The notes under the pieces were generated by a model. The model saw nothing but the letters and a program-made list of their open reading frames with translations, was not told where the DNA came from and ran no database searches. From positions 62,001 to 126,000 of the forward strand of contig NZ_JAAGOX010000032.1 of NCBI RefSeq assembly GCF_010500245.1: a DNA stretch of 64,000 nucleotides, given 5' to 3'. The position numbers were made by a program, and so were the translations under genes. Positions within the stretch are counted from its first letter, which is position 1. The number at the start of each line of letters is the position of its first letter. Below, one piece after another: positions 57,250 through 64,000 of the stretch. This DNA comes from Ruegeria sp. PrR005 (GTDB lineage: Bacteria > Pseudomonadota > Alphaproteobacteria > Rhodobacterales > Rhodobacteraceae).

Positions 57250-57528
57250 ATGTCTCGCTCTGTTTGGAAGGGTCCTTTCGTCGATGCTTATGTCCTTAAA
57301 AAGGCAGCAGCAGCGCGCGAGTCGGGCCGCAACGAAGTCATCAAGATCTGGTCGCGTCGTTCCACCATTCTGCCCCAGTTCGTGGGTCTGACCTTTGGTG
57401 TGTACAATGGCCAGAAGCATATCCCCGTCAACGTCTCCGAGGACATGATCGGTCAGAAGTTCGGTGAATACTCGCCGACCCGGACCTATTACGGCCATGC
57501 GGCGGACAAGAAAGCGAAGCGGAAGTAA
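57250..57528 (+). CDS. rpsS: 30S ribosomal protein S19
   Basis: The 92-residue S19 opens '[22 protein letters not shown]' and contains '[24 protein letters not shown]', as in all bacterial S19. It contacts the 30S head with S13. It starts 3 bp after the rplB stop, and rplV follows after 3 bp, so translation is coupled. Confidence 0.98.
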   Translation: MSRSVWKGPFVDAYVLKKAAAARESGRNEVIKIWSRRSTILPQFVGLTFGVYNGQKHIPVNVSEDMIGQKFGEYSPTRTYYGHAADKKAKRK

Positions 57529-57531
57529 GTC

Positions 57532-57912
57532 ATGGGCAAGGAAAAGAACCCCCGCCGCGTGGCTGACAACGAAGCGATGGCCAAGGTCCGCATGCTTCGC
57601 ACCAGCCCGCAGAAACTGAACCTGGTGGCTCAGATGATCCGTGGCAAGAAGGTCGAGAAGGCGCTGACCGATCTCACCTTCTCGAACAAGCGGATCGCGC
57701 AGGACGTGAAGAAATGCCTTCAGTCCGCAATCGCGAACGCCGAGAACAACCACAACCTGGACGTCGATGAACTGATCGTCGCCGAGGCCTATGTGGGCAA
57801 GAACCTGATCATGAAGCGCGGTCGTCCCCGGGCCCGTGGCCGGTTCGGCAAGATCATGAAGCCGTTCTCGGAACTCACGATCAAGGTGCGTCAGGTAGAG
57901 GAGCAAGCCTAA
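57532..57912 (+). CDS. rplV: 50S ribosomal protein L22
   Basis: L22 lines the exit tunnel. The 126-residue protein has '[24 protein letters not shown]' and the loop '[21 protein letters not shown]', which reaches the tunnel. It overlaps the rpsC start by 1 bp. Confidence 0.98.
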   Translation: MGKEKNPRRVADNEAMAKVRMLRTSPQKLNLVAQMIRGKKVEKALTDLTFSNKRIAQDVKKCLQSAIANAENNHNLDVDELIVAEAYVGKNLIMKRGRPRARGRFGKIMKPFSELTIKVRQVEEQA

Positions 57913-58619
57913 TGGGACATAAGGTCAATCCGATCGGCATGCGCCTTCAGGTCAACCGCACCTGGGACAGCCGTTGGTACGCAGATACCAAGGACTACGG
58001 CAATCTGCTGCTCGAGGATCTCAAGATCCGCGAGTTCATCAAGGAAGAGTGCAAACAGGCCGGCGTGGCCCGTGTGATCATCGAACGTCCGCACAAGAAG
58101 TGCCGCGTCACGATCCACACCGCGCGTCCCGGCGTGATCATCGGCAAGAAAGGCGCAGACATCGAAACCCTGCGCAAGAAGCTGGCGAACATCACCGACA
58201 GCGAACTGCACCTGAACATCGTCGAAGTCCGCAAGCCCGAGATGGATGCGCAGCTGGTCGCCGAGTCGATCGCGCAGCAGCTCGAGCGCCGGGTGTCCTT
58301 CCGTCGCGCCATGAAGCGCGCCGTGCAGAACGCCATGCGGATGGGTGCCCTGGGTATCCGGGTGAACGTCGCCGGCCGTCTGGGCGGTGCCGAGATCGCC
58401 CGTACCGAATGGTACCGCGAAGGCCGCGTTCCGCTGCACACCCTGCGTGCCGACATTGACTACGCCCTGGCCGAAGCCTCGACCCCCTACGGGATCATCG
58501 GGATCAAGGTCTGGATCTTCAAGGGCGAGATCATGGAGCACGACCCGCAGGCGCGTGATCGCAAAGCACAGGAACTCCAGGACGGTCCGGCCCCGCGTGG
58601 CGCCGGTGGCCGCCGCTAA
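57912..58619 (+). CDS. rpsC: 30S ribosomal protein S3
   Basis: S3 binds the 30S head at the mRNA entry. The 235-residue protein has the KH domain with '[20 protein letters not shown]' and the C-terminal domain with '[21 protein letters not shown]'. The C-terminus is short and Arg/Gly-rich. It lies between rplV and rplP. Confidence 0.98.
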   Translation: MGHKVNPIGMRLQVNRTWDSRWYADTKDYGNLLLEDLKIREFIKEECKQAGVARVIIERPHKKCRVTIHTARPGVIIGKKGADIETLRKKLANITDSELHLNIVEVRKPEMDAQLVAESIAQQLERRVSFRRAMKRAVQNAMRMGALGIRVNVAGRLGGAEIARTEWYREGRVPLHTLRADIDYALAEASTPYGIIGIKVWIFKGEIMEHDPQARDRKAQELQDGPAPRGAGGRR

Positions 58620-58631
58620 GGAGGATTAGAG

Positions 58632-59045
58632 ATGCTGCAACCAAAGCGCACTAAATTCCGCAAGATGTTCAAGGGCCGTATCCATGGCGAAGCCAAGGGC
58701 GGTTCCGACCTGAACTTCGGCACCTTCGGCCTGAAGGCACTTGAACCCGAGCGCGTCACCGCGCGCCAGATCGAGGCCGCCCGCCGTGCCATGACGCGTC
58801 ACATGAAGCGTCAGGGCCGCGTCTGGATCCGGATCTTCCCGGATACGCCGGTGACCTCGAAACCCACCGAGGTTCGGATGGGTAAAGGTAAGGGTTCGGT
58901 CGATTACTGGGCCTGCAAGGTGAAGCCGGGCCGAGTGATGTTTGAAATCGACGGTGTGGGCGAGGACATCGCCCGCGAGGCCCTGCGCCTGGCCGCGATG
59001 AAACTGCCGATCAAGACCCGCGTGGTCGTTCGCGAAGACTGGTAA
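58632..59045 (+). CDS. rplP: 50S ribosomal protein L16
   Basis: L16 sits near the A site of the large subunit. The 137-residue protein opens '[19 protein letters not shown]' and has '[27 protein letters not shown]', the standard signature. AGGAGGATTAGAG precedes the start. An intrinsic terminator follows within 30 bp, before rpmC, which normally comes next. Confidence 0.98.
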   Translation: MLQPKRTKFRKMFKGRIHGEAKGGSDLNFGTFGLKALEPERVTARQIEAARRAMTRHMKRQGRVWIRIFPDTPVTSKPTEVRMGKGKGSVDYWACKVKPGRVMFEIDGVGEDIAREALRLAAMKLPIKTRVVVREDW

Positions 59046-59070
59046 TCCCGGTCCTGCGACAAGACATTGA

Positions 59071-59106
59071 AACCCCCGCCGGGACACCGGCGGGGGTTTT
59101 TCTTTT
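59071..59106 (+). terminator. Intrinsic terminator after rplP
   Basis: AACCCCCGCC (59071-59080) pairs with GGCGGGGGTT (59089-59098) and is followed by TTTCTTTTT. It ends the rplB-rplP transcript inside what is usually one operon. Confidence 0.9.
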
Positions 59107-59153
59107 TCAGTATCCATCGTAGCCTATGCGCATTCCGTGTCCGGAGGTGACCC

Positions 59154-59702
59154 ATGGTGCAGCCCCGCAAGACCGTTTTTCAACGTGAAATCATTACTGC
59201 GGATGCCTTCGGTGAACCTTGCCATCCCGTGACCCGGGTGGCTGTCATGGCCGCTTTTCGCAACCCCCTGGCGGGACGGTTCTTTCGTGACCTCTCGCCC
59301 CTGTTCGAGATCGGTCGCGAATTGGGCGAGGTTTTGGCACGGCAGGCAATCGCCGAATTGGGAAATCCCCCGATTTCCTATGGCAAGGCTGCGATTGTCG
59401 GGGCAAATGGCGACATGGAACAGGGCGGGGCGGTCGTGCATCCCAAACTGGGCGCGCCGATGCGCGCGGCAGCGGGCGGCGGGGCGGCGGTGATCCCTTC
59501 CAATGTAAAACTGGGCGGTCCTGGCACAACGATTGACCTGCCGCTGGGTCACAAGGACAACCCCTGGTCCTTCGATCATTTTGACACGATGACCCTGGTC
59601 ATGGCGGATGCGCCGGGTCCGGACGAGATTGTCATGTGCCTGGCCTATGCCGACGGCGGACGCCCGATCCCCCGCTGCGGCAAGGGTCCGGTCCAGAGCT
59701 GA
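59154..59702 (+). CDS. Amino-acid-synthesis (AA_synth) family protein
   Basis: The 182-residue protein resembles the PF06684 'amino acid synthesis' family: 'ELGNPPISYGKAAIVGANGDMEQGGAVVHPKLGAPMRAA' and 'GGGAAVIPSNVKLGGPGTTIDLPLGHKDNPWSFDHFDTM'. Their reaction is not established despite the name. GGAGG lies seven bases upstream of the ATG. It lies directly after the rplP terminator and starts a group of non-ribosomal genes within the ribosomal cluster. Confidence 0.82.
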   Translation: MVQPRKTVFQREIITADAFGEPCHPVTRVAVMAAFRNPLAGRFFRDLSPLFEIGRELGEVLARQAIAELGNPPISYGKAAIVGANGDMEQGGAVVHPKLGAPMRAAAGGGAAVIPSNVKLGGPGTTIDLPLGHKDNPWSFDHFDTMTLVMADAPGPDEIVMCLAYADGGRPIPRCGKGPVQS

Positions 59703-59746
59703 TCAGGCCACTGGCGGAAAGACGTACTCTGCGTTATGCCGCCGCC

Positions 59747-60367
59747 ATGTCCCAGATCGAATCTCTCTTTGTCACCCGTCTCTACCGTGCCCGCCTGTCC
59801 GAACATGGCCCTGCCATCGACCCGGACGAGATGGAGGCGTCCTGCTATTCCATCGCCGAGGATGACGAGGCCGGACAGGAATGGTGCGAGGAAAACGGCT
59901 ATCCCGGCTATACGTCTTATGCCTCCCTCACCGATCTGCCTTGGCGCTTCCCGATCTTTGCCGATCTGGTGAAATCCCTTGATGCGCATGTGGCGGCCTT
60001 TGCCGCCGATCTGGAGTTCGACCTCGACGGCCGTGCCCTGGTGCTGGAGGATCTCTGGATCAACATCCTGCCGCAGGGCGGCATGCATTCCAGCCATCTG
60101 CATCCGCATTCGGTGATCTCGGGCACCACCTATGTCGCCATGCCCGACGGTGCCAGCGCGCTGAAGCTCGAAGACCCCCGATCCGGCCGGATGATGGCCG
60201 CGCCGACGCGGACCAAGACCGCCCGGCGCGAATTGCAGCCCTTCATCTATATGAAGCCAGACGTGGGCGACGTGCTGCTCTGGGAAAGCTGGCTGCGCCA
60301 CGAAGTGCCGATGAACATGGCCGAAGAAGAACGCATCTCGGTAAGCTTCAACTATCGCTGGGAGTGA
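59747..60367 (+). CDS. TIGR02466-like putative 2OG-Fe(II) oxygenase
   Basis: The 206-residue protein has 'GGMHSSHLHPHSVISGTTYVAMPDGA' with candidate iron-binding His residues, then 'DVLLWESWLRHEVPMNM' and 'RISVSFNYRW', which fit the double-stranded beta-helix of 2-oxoglutarate oxygenases of the TIGR02466 type. Substrates of this family are unknown. I chose the ATG at 59747. The gap from the previous gene is 44 bp, so the two may be an operon. Confidence 0.78.
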   Translation: MSQIESLFVTRLYRARLSEHGPAIDPDEMEASCYSIAEDDEAGQEWCEENGYPGYTSYASLTDLPWRFPIFADLVKSLDAHVAAFAADLEFDLDGRALVLEDLWINILPQGGMHSSHLHPHSVISGTTYVAMPDGASALKLEDPRSGRMMAAPTRTKTARRELQPFIYMKPDVGDVLLWESWLRHEVPMNMAEEERISVSFNYRWE

Positions 60368-60435
60368 GCCCCGGTCCGCGTAGCGGCAATCGCTCCGGTG
60401 GAGCGATTGAGGGGCGAACGGGCGGAGCCCCGCAA
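60367..60435 (+). repeat. Structured intergenic element after the oxygenase gene
   Basis: The element has a CCGC-GTA-GCGG hairpin (60376-60386) and a perfect 10-bp hairpin CAATCGCTCC-GGT-GGAGCGATTG (60387-60409), then GGCGGAGCCCCG. It begins at the stop codon, like copies A-C, but the sequence differs. The rest of the gap to 60552 shows nothing clear. Confidence 0.5.
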
Positions 60436-60552
60436 TCCCTTGATCCCGGTCAAGGCGCGGAACTGCAAAAACTGCGATAAGGCAGCAGTCCGTTTCACGC
60501 GGACAGCGATCCAGACTCTCTGGACCGGAAAACGCAACTTGCGGTGATTTCC

Positions 60553-61056
60553 ATGCATGGCCTGACAGCCGCACTTTCCGCACTCGCGATCCTGATCGCC
60601 CCGGTGGCATTGGCATCCGAGGCCGACCCACATCAGCTCTACGAAAGCAAATGTGCCGGCTGCCATTCCCCCCACGCGGGCGATTTTGTCTGGCTGGAAC
60701 TGGACACAGGCCAAGAGCCGCTCGTGGGGCGTAACTCGGGCCGGTCCGTCGCCGCCATGCTCGAACGCGGTCACGGCCGCCTGACGCCGGCCGAGGCCAC
60801 CATTCTGCTGGCGCATTTCCAGGCCATCCGCACCTCGGGGCAGCTGTTCCGGACAAAATGCAGGATGTGCCATGACACAGCGTCGGGGCTGGTGCGCCGC
60901 GCGCTGATTCTGCGCGACGGCACCCTGACCGGGCGGTACACCGGGCGGGACATTGCCCAGTTCCTGACCGTCCACGGGCGGCTGACACCCTCTGAGGCGG
61001 AACAGATGTTGGGCGTGCTTGAACGTATCGCGACCAGTATTGGCCGGATCGACTAG
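60553..61056 (+). CDS. Exported diheme cytochrome c-like protein
   Basis: The 167-residue protein has a signal peptide ('LTAALSALAILIAPVALAS') and two heme-attachment motifs, 'CAGCH' and 'CRMCH' at roughly 40 and 106. The region between has 'LTPAEATILLAHFQ' and a repeat of 'GRLTP(A/S)EA', suggesting two similar c-type domains. It would carry electrons in the periplasm. I used the ATG at 60553; a GTG at 60544 is nine bases upstream. No strong ribosome-binding site is visible. Confidence 0.78.
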   Translation: MHGLTAALSALAILIAPVALASEADPHQLYESKCAGCHSPHAGDFVWLELDTGQEPLVGRNSGRSVAAMLERGHGRLTPAEATILLAHFQAIRTSGQLFRTKCRMCHDTASGLVRRALILRDGTLTGRYTGRDIAQFLTVHGRLTPSEAEQMLGVLERIATSIGRID

Positions 61057-61165
61057 CGTCTCCTCCGGCTGATATGGGCGACAGCCAGCTTGCCTGAACC
61101 GGGAACGCAGGATATCGCTGATCCGGATCGGCCCTGTGCCGGTCAGGCCGGCGAGAAACACGGGA

Positions 61166-61843
61166 ATGGATCTGAGCTTCATAACCGACGGCTGGGCGGG
61201 ACATCTGTCCTATCTCCTGCTCGTCCTGTCTATGCTGATGCGCCGCATGTTCTGGCTGCGGCTCTTTGTGATCGCCTCGGCGCTTGCGGGCATCGCCTTT
61301 GACTACTTCTGGCTCAACAACCCGGTCGGCGTGTTCTGGCAAACGCTTCTGATCCTGGTCAACCTGGCCGAGCTCTTCATCCTCTGGCGTAACGATCGCA
61401 TCGCCAGTTTCTCGGCCGAGGAGCAGCGGTTTCGCGACACCCTGCTGCCGGGCTTGTCGCCGGGCCGCACCCGACGGTTCCTCGATCACGGCCGGTGGGA
61501 GACGCTGGCCCCCGGCACCGTGCTGACGCGCGAAGGTCAGCCCCCCGATTTCCTGACCTATCTCGACGATGGCGACATTCGGATCGAGGCGCATGGTCGC
61601 CTGCTCCGCGTGGTCACGGGCGGCCATTTCATCGGCGAGATGTCGTTGATGGGGGACGGCCGGGCGGTGGCCTCGGCCACGGTCCAGAGCCGCGCCCGGG
61701 TCTGGCGCATCGAACGGGTCAAGCTTGCACGCCTGCGTGACACTTCCCCGGCCACGATGAGCGTGCTCGAGTTGGGAATCGCCCGGGACATGCGGGCGAA
61801 ACTGGTGTTCCTGAACGCAACCGGTCCGGGCGACGGCCCGTGA
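61166..61843 (+). CDS. Membrane protein with cyclic-nucleotide-binding-like domain
   Basis: The 225-residue protein has three hydrophobic helices in residues ~12-75 ('YLLLVLSMLMRRMFW', 'LRLFVIASALAGIAF', 'FWQTLLILVNLAELFIL') and a soluble domain (~105-200) resembling a CRP/cNMP-binding beta-roll ('LAPGTVLTREGQPPDFLTYLDDGDIRIEAHGR', 'GGHFIGEMSLMGDGRAVASATVQS'). This is the Popeye-like layout. Binding of cAMP is not shown. It starts 110 bp after the cytochrome gene. Confidence 0.8.
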   Translation: MDLSFITDGWAGHLSYLLLVLSMLMRRMFWLRLFVIASALAGIAFDYFWLNNPVGVFWQTLLILVNLAELFILWRNDRIASFSAEEQRFRDTLLPGLSPGRTRRFLDHGRWETLAPGTVLTREGQPPDFLTYLDDGDIRIEAHGRLLRVVTGGHFIGEMSLMGDGRAVASATVQSRARVWRIERVKLARLRDTSPATMSVLELGIARDMRAKLVFLNATGPGDGP

Positions 61844-61850
61844 CCTGTGG

Positions 61851-61997
61851 TCAGGTCAGCCAGTTGCGCAGCTTGCGCACCAGAATGGACGCTCCGATGA
61901 TGCTCAGGACATAGCCAGCGGCGACGACGGGCAATAATGCGGGCCCGGACAGGGGAAGATCTGAAATCACAGTGGGCAGCAAGGCAGCAAAAGTCAT
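61851..61997 (-). CDS. Possible small membrane protein
   Basis: The 48-residue frame 'MTFAALLPTVISDLPLS...' has a hydrophobic stretch ('LLPVVAAGYVLSIIGASIL') and a basic tail ('RKLRNWLT'), as in single-pass small proteins. An upstream frame start at 62042 is open. No good ribosome-binding site is seen. It converges on the cNMP-domain gene. Confidence 0.35.
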   Translation of the reverse strand: MTFAALLPTVISDLPLSGPALLPVVAAGYVLSIIGASILVRKLRNWLT

Positions 61998-62107
61998 ATT
62001 TGATAAACCGTTCAGTCTAAAATCGCCGGGAAACTCCAGCAAACGCGATACATCTTTTCATTCTGCGCTGCAATATGAACCCTCCCGGCAATCAGGTCAA
62101 CTTCCGC

Positions 62108-62136
62108 TTGCCCTTCCGATGCAACTCTCCTATAGA
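62108..62136 (+). promoter_or_regulatory. Putative promoter of the rpmC-rplE block
   Basis: TTGCCC (62108-62113) and TATAGA (62131-62136) are separated by 17 bases, 118 bp before rpmC. A CCCCCGC-CTTT-GCGGGGG hairpin follows at 62152-62171 in the predicted leader. Confidence 0.5.
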
Positions 62137-62253
62137 GCGGCATCTTGCGTCTCCCCCGCCTTTGCGGGGGATTCGCTTGTTGTCATTCATCCACCAGGTC
62201 AAGGGTGACCCGGCCACGGGGCCTTCTGGTGTTTTGAGCAAAGGAAAAAGGCG

Positions 62254-62454
62254 ATGAACGCCCAGGAACTGCGTAACAAGACCCCGGATCAGCTCCGGGA
62301 ACAACTGGTCAACCTCAAGAAAGAAGCGTTCAATCTGCGCTTCCAGCAGGCAACCGGCCAACTCGAAAACAACGCCCGTATCCGCACTGTGCGCCGCGAT
62401 GTCGCGCGCGTCATCACCGTGCTGAACGAAAAAGCCGCCGAAGCTGCGAACTGA
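62254..62454 (+). CDS. rpmC: 50S ribosomal protein L29
   Basis: L29 lies at the tunnel exit. The 66-residue protein has '[38 protein letters not shown]', the family signature. It starts the second ribosomal block, after a gap that holds non-ribosomal genes and a likely promoter. AAAGGAAAAAGGCG precedes the ATG. Confidence 0.97.
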   Translation: MNAQELRNKTPDQLREQLVNLKKEAFNLRFQQATGQLENNARIRTVRRDVARVITVLNEKAAEAAN

Positions 62455-62466
62455 GGAGCCTGAGAG

Positions 62467-62697
62467 ATGCCCAAACGTATTCTGCAAGGCACCGTGACCA
62501 GCGACGCCAACGCCCAGACCGTAACCGTTCTGGTCGAGCGCCGCTTCAAGCATCCGCTGCTGCAAAAGACCGTCCGTAAGTCCAAGAAGTACCGGGCTCA
62601 CGACGAAAACAACACCTTCAAGGTGGGTGACACGGTCCGCATCATCGAATGCGCGCCCAAGTCGAAAACCAAACGCTGGGAGGTTCTGGAGGCGTAA
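62467..62697 (+). CDS. rpsQ: 30S ribosomal protein S17
   Basis: S17 binds 16S rRNA. The 76-residue protein opens '[34 protein letters not shown]' and has '[24 protein letters not shown]', as in bacterial S17. It lies 12 bp after rpmC. A 75-bp spacer separates it from rplN. Confidence 0.97.
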   Translation: MPKRILQGTVTSDANAQTVTVLVERRFKHPLLQKTVRKSKKYRAHDENNTFKVGDTVRIIECAPKSKTKRWEVLEA

Positions 62698-62772
62698 GCC
62701 TCTGGCACCTGCCAATTGTCGAAACCCTGGGGGATCTAAAAAGACCAGCCCCCACAGGTCGGGAGAAACCAC

Positions 62773-63141
62773 ATGATCCAGATGCAGACCAATCTGGATG
62801 TCGCTGACAACTCCGGCGCTCGCCGGGTGCAGTGCATCAAGGTCCTGGGTGGTTCCAAGCGTAAATACGCCTCCGTCGGCGACATCATTGTCGTCTCGGT
62901 GAAGGAAGCCATCCCGCGCGGCCGCGTGAAGAAAGGTGACGTCCGCAAGGCCGTCGTCGTGCGCACCGCCAAGGAAGTCCGTCGCGAAGACGGCACCGCG
63001 ATCCGTTTCGATCGCAACGCCGCCGTGATCCTGAACAACAACAACGAGCCTGTCGGCACCCGTATCTTCGGGCCGGTTGTTCGCGAACTGCGCGCGAAGA
63101 ACTTCATGAAGATCATCTCGCTGGCTCCGGAGGTGCTGTAA
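62773..63141 (+). CDS. rplN: 50S ribosomal protein L14
   Basis: The 122-residue L14 has '[28 protein letters not shown]' and '[30 protein letters not shown]'. It is close to the intersubunit surface. It starts after a purine-rich GGTCGGGAGAAACC. Confidence 0.98.
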   Translation: MIQMQTNLDVADNSGARRVQCIKVLGGSKRKYASVGDIIVVSVKEAIPRGRVKKGDVRKAVVVRTAKEVRREDGTAIRFDRNAAVILNNNNEPVGTRIFGPVVRELRAKNFMKIISLAPEVL

Positions 63142-63143
63142 CC

Positions 63144-63455
63144 ATGGCCGCAAAACTCCGCAAAGGCGACAAGGTCGTCGTGCTGGCCGGCAAGGACAAG
63201 GGCAAAGAGGGGACCATCACCTCTGTTGACCCGAAAGCCGGCAAAGCTGTTGTCGACGGCGTGAACATCGCCATCCGCCACACCCGCCAGACCCAGACCT
63301 CGCAAGGTGGCCGCCTGCCCAAGGCGCTGCCGATCGACTTGTCGAACCTGGCGCTGCTGGACAAGAACGGCAAGGCAACCCGCGTCGGCTTCCGCATGGA
63401 AGGCGACAAGAAAGTCCGCTTCGCCAAGACCACGGGGGACGTGATCGATGCTTGA
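63144..63455 (+). CDS. rplX: 50S ribosomal protein L24
   Basis: The 103-residue L24 has the KOW motif '[22 protein letters not shown]' and '[20 protein letters not shown]'. It initiates 50S assembly. It is 2 bp after rplN, and rplE begins 8 bp before its stop. Confidence 0.97.
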   Translation: MAAKLRKGDKVVVLAGKDKGKEGTITSVDPKAGKAVVDGVNIAIRHTRQTQTSQGGRLPKALPIDLSNLALLDKNGKATRVGFRMEGDKKVRFAKTTGDVIDA

Positions 63456-64000
63456 CGCTGCAACCTACACCCCGCGCCTCAAGGCCGACTACAAGGACCG
63501 CATCCGCGCCGCTCTGAAAGAAGAGTTCGGCTACAAGAACGACATGATGATCCCCAAGCTGGACAAGATCGTTCTGAACATCGGCTGCGGTGCCGAAGCC
63601 GTCCGCGACAGCAAGAAGGCCAAGTCGGCTCAGGAAGACCTGAGCAAGATCGCCGGCCAGAAAGCCGTCACCACCAAGGCCAAGAAGTCGATCGCCGGCT
63701 TCCGCGTGCGCGAAGAGATGCCGCTGGGCGCCAAGGTGACCCTGCGCGGTGACCGCATGTATGAATTCCTTGACCGTCTGACCACCATCGCGATGCCCCG
63801 CATCCGCGACTTCCGTGGTGTGAAGCCGTCCTTCGACGGCCGTGGCAACTTTGCCATGGGCATCAAGGAACACATCGTGTTCCCGGAAATCGATTTCGAC
63901 AAGGTCGACGAGGTCTGGGGCATGGATATCATCATCGCCACCACCGCGAAAACCGACGCCGAAGCCAAGAGCCTGTTGAAGCACTTCAACGTGCCGTTCA
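63448..64000 (+). CDS. rplE: 50S ribosomal protein L5 (3' end outside window)
   Basis: The frame opens at ATG 63448, overlapping the end of rplX, and runs without a stop to the window edge (184 codons). It has '[29 protein letters not shown]', '[19 protein letters not shown]' and '[25 protein letters not shown]', the family signature of L5. L5 contacts 5S rRNA. Only a few residues should be missing. Confidence 0.95.
   Translation, partial: MLDAATYTPRLKADYKDRIRAALKEEFGYKNDMMIPKLDKIVLNIGCGAEAVRDSKKAKSAQEDLSKIAGQKAVTTKAKKSIAGFRVREEMPLGAKVTLRGDRMYEFLDRLTTIAMPRIRDFRGVKPSFDGRGNFAMGIKEHIVFPEIDFDKVDEVWGMDIIIATTAKTDAEAKSLLKHFNVPF

Overview
The window is GC-rich alphaproteobacterial chromosome. The thiamine operon, the NavSp-type sodium channel, the core-2/I GlcNAc-transferase-like protein with a C-terminal extension, the short Rhodobacteraceae-type protein of about 45 residues, and the structured 3' elements with the conserved 'GGAGTATTTT' tail together point to the Roseobacter group (Rhodobacteraceae), probably a Ruegeria/Silicibacter-like marine bacterium. 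This is an inference from protein character and style, not from a database search. I see no rRNA, tRNA, CRISPR, insertion sequence or prophage.

Layout. 1-12.7 kb holds housekeeping and small-molecule genes: malic enzyme end, sugar kinase, MsrA, a sulfotransferase-like protein, a VOC protein, an SCP2 protein, DUF1810, argG, ilvA, a divergent Hpt / response-regulator-phosphatase pair, Nudix hydrolases, Hsp33 and the CCA-adding enzyme. 12.7-16.6 kb holds a heterodimeric ABC exporter preceded by a possible 10-residue leader peptide. 16.6-20.5 kb holds an rRNA methyltransferase-like enzyme, a voltage-gated sodium channel, an L,D-transpeptidase and a LysR regulator. 20.5-29.0 kb is a surface-glycan block: a NodH-like sulfotransferase, one GT14 and two GT2-like glycosyltransferases, kdsB and cysQ on the minus strand, and a capsule-type ABC permease divergently on the plus strand. 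29.0-33.0 kb is alkB and dnaK-dnaJ. 33.1-40.6 kb is a TPP-riboswitch-controlled operon thiD-thiO-thiS-thiG-thiE-thiF-thiY-tenA-thiZ-thiX. 40.6-49.9 kb is radC, a PBP-OmpA fusion, a hypothetical envelope protein, secA, a parvulin, argJ and mutT. 50.0-55.4 kb is the minus-strand rimP-nusA-ylxR-infB operon. 56.3-64.0 kb is the ribosomal-protein cluster rplB-rpsS-rplV-rpsC-rplP, then a 3.2-kb interruption, then rpmC-rpsQ-rplN-rplX-rplE (cut by the window end).

How the genes work together. The thiamine operon makes the thiazole half de novo (ThiO, ThiS, ThiF, ThiG) and appears to obtain the pyrimidine half by uptake and hydrolysis (ThiXYZ, TenA, ThiD); thiC is not present here. In the glycan block, a PAPS-using sulfotransferase and the PAP phosphatase CysQ flank glycosyltransferases, CMP-Kdo synthesis and an export permease, which fits a sulfated Kdo-linked capsule. 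The translation genes are arranged unusually. The S10 operon starts here at rplB behind an intrinsic terminator, breaks after rplP at another terminator, and restarts from a recognisable promoter ahead of rpmC. The rimP-nusA-infB leader carries an intrinsic terminator between its promoter and first gene.

The items most worth a second look are the three structured 3' elements with compensatory stem changes, the putative leader peptide/attenuator before the ABC exporter, the attenuator-like terminator before rimP-nusA-infB, the sulfated-glycan locus, and the degenerate ThiF-rhodanese protein.
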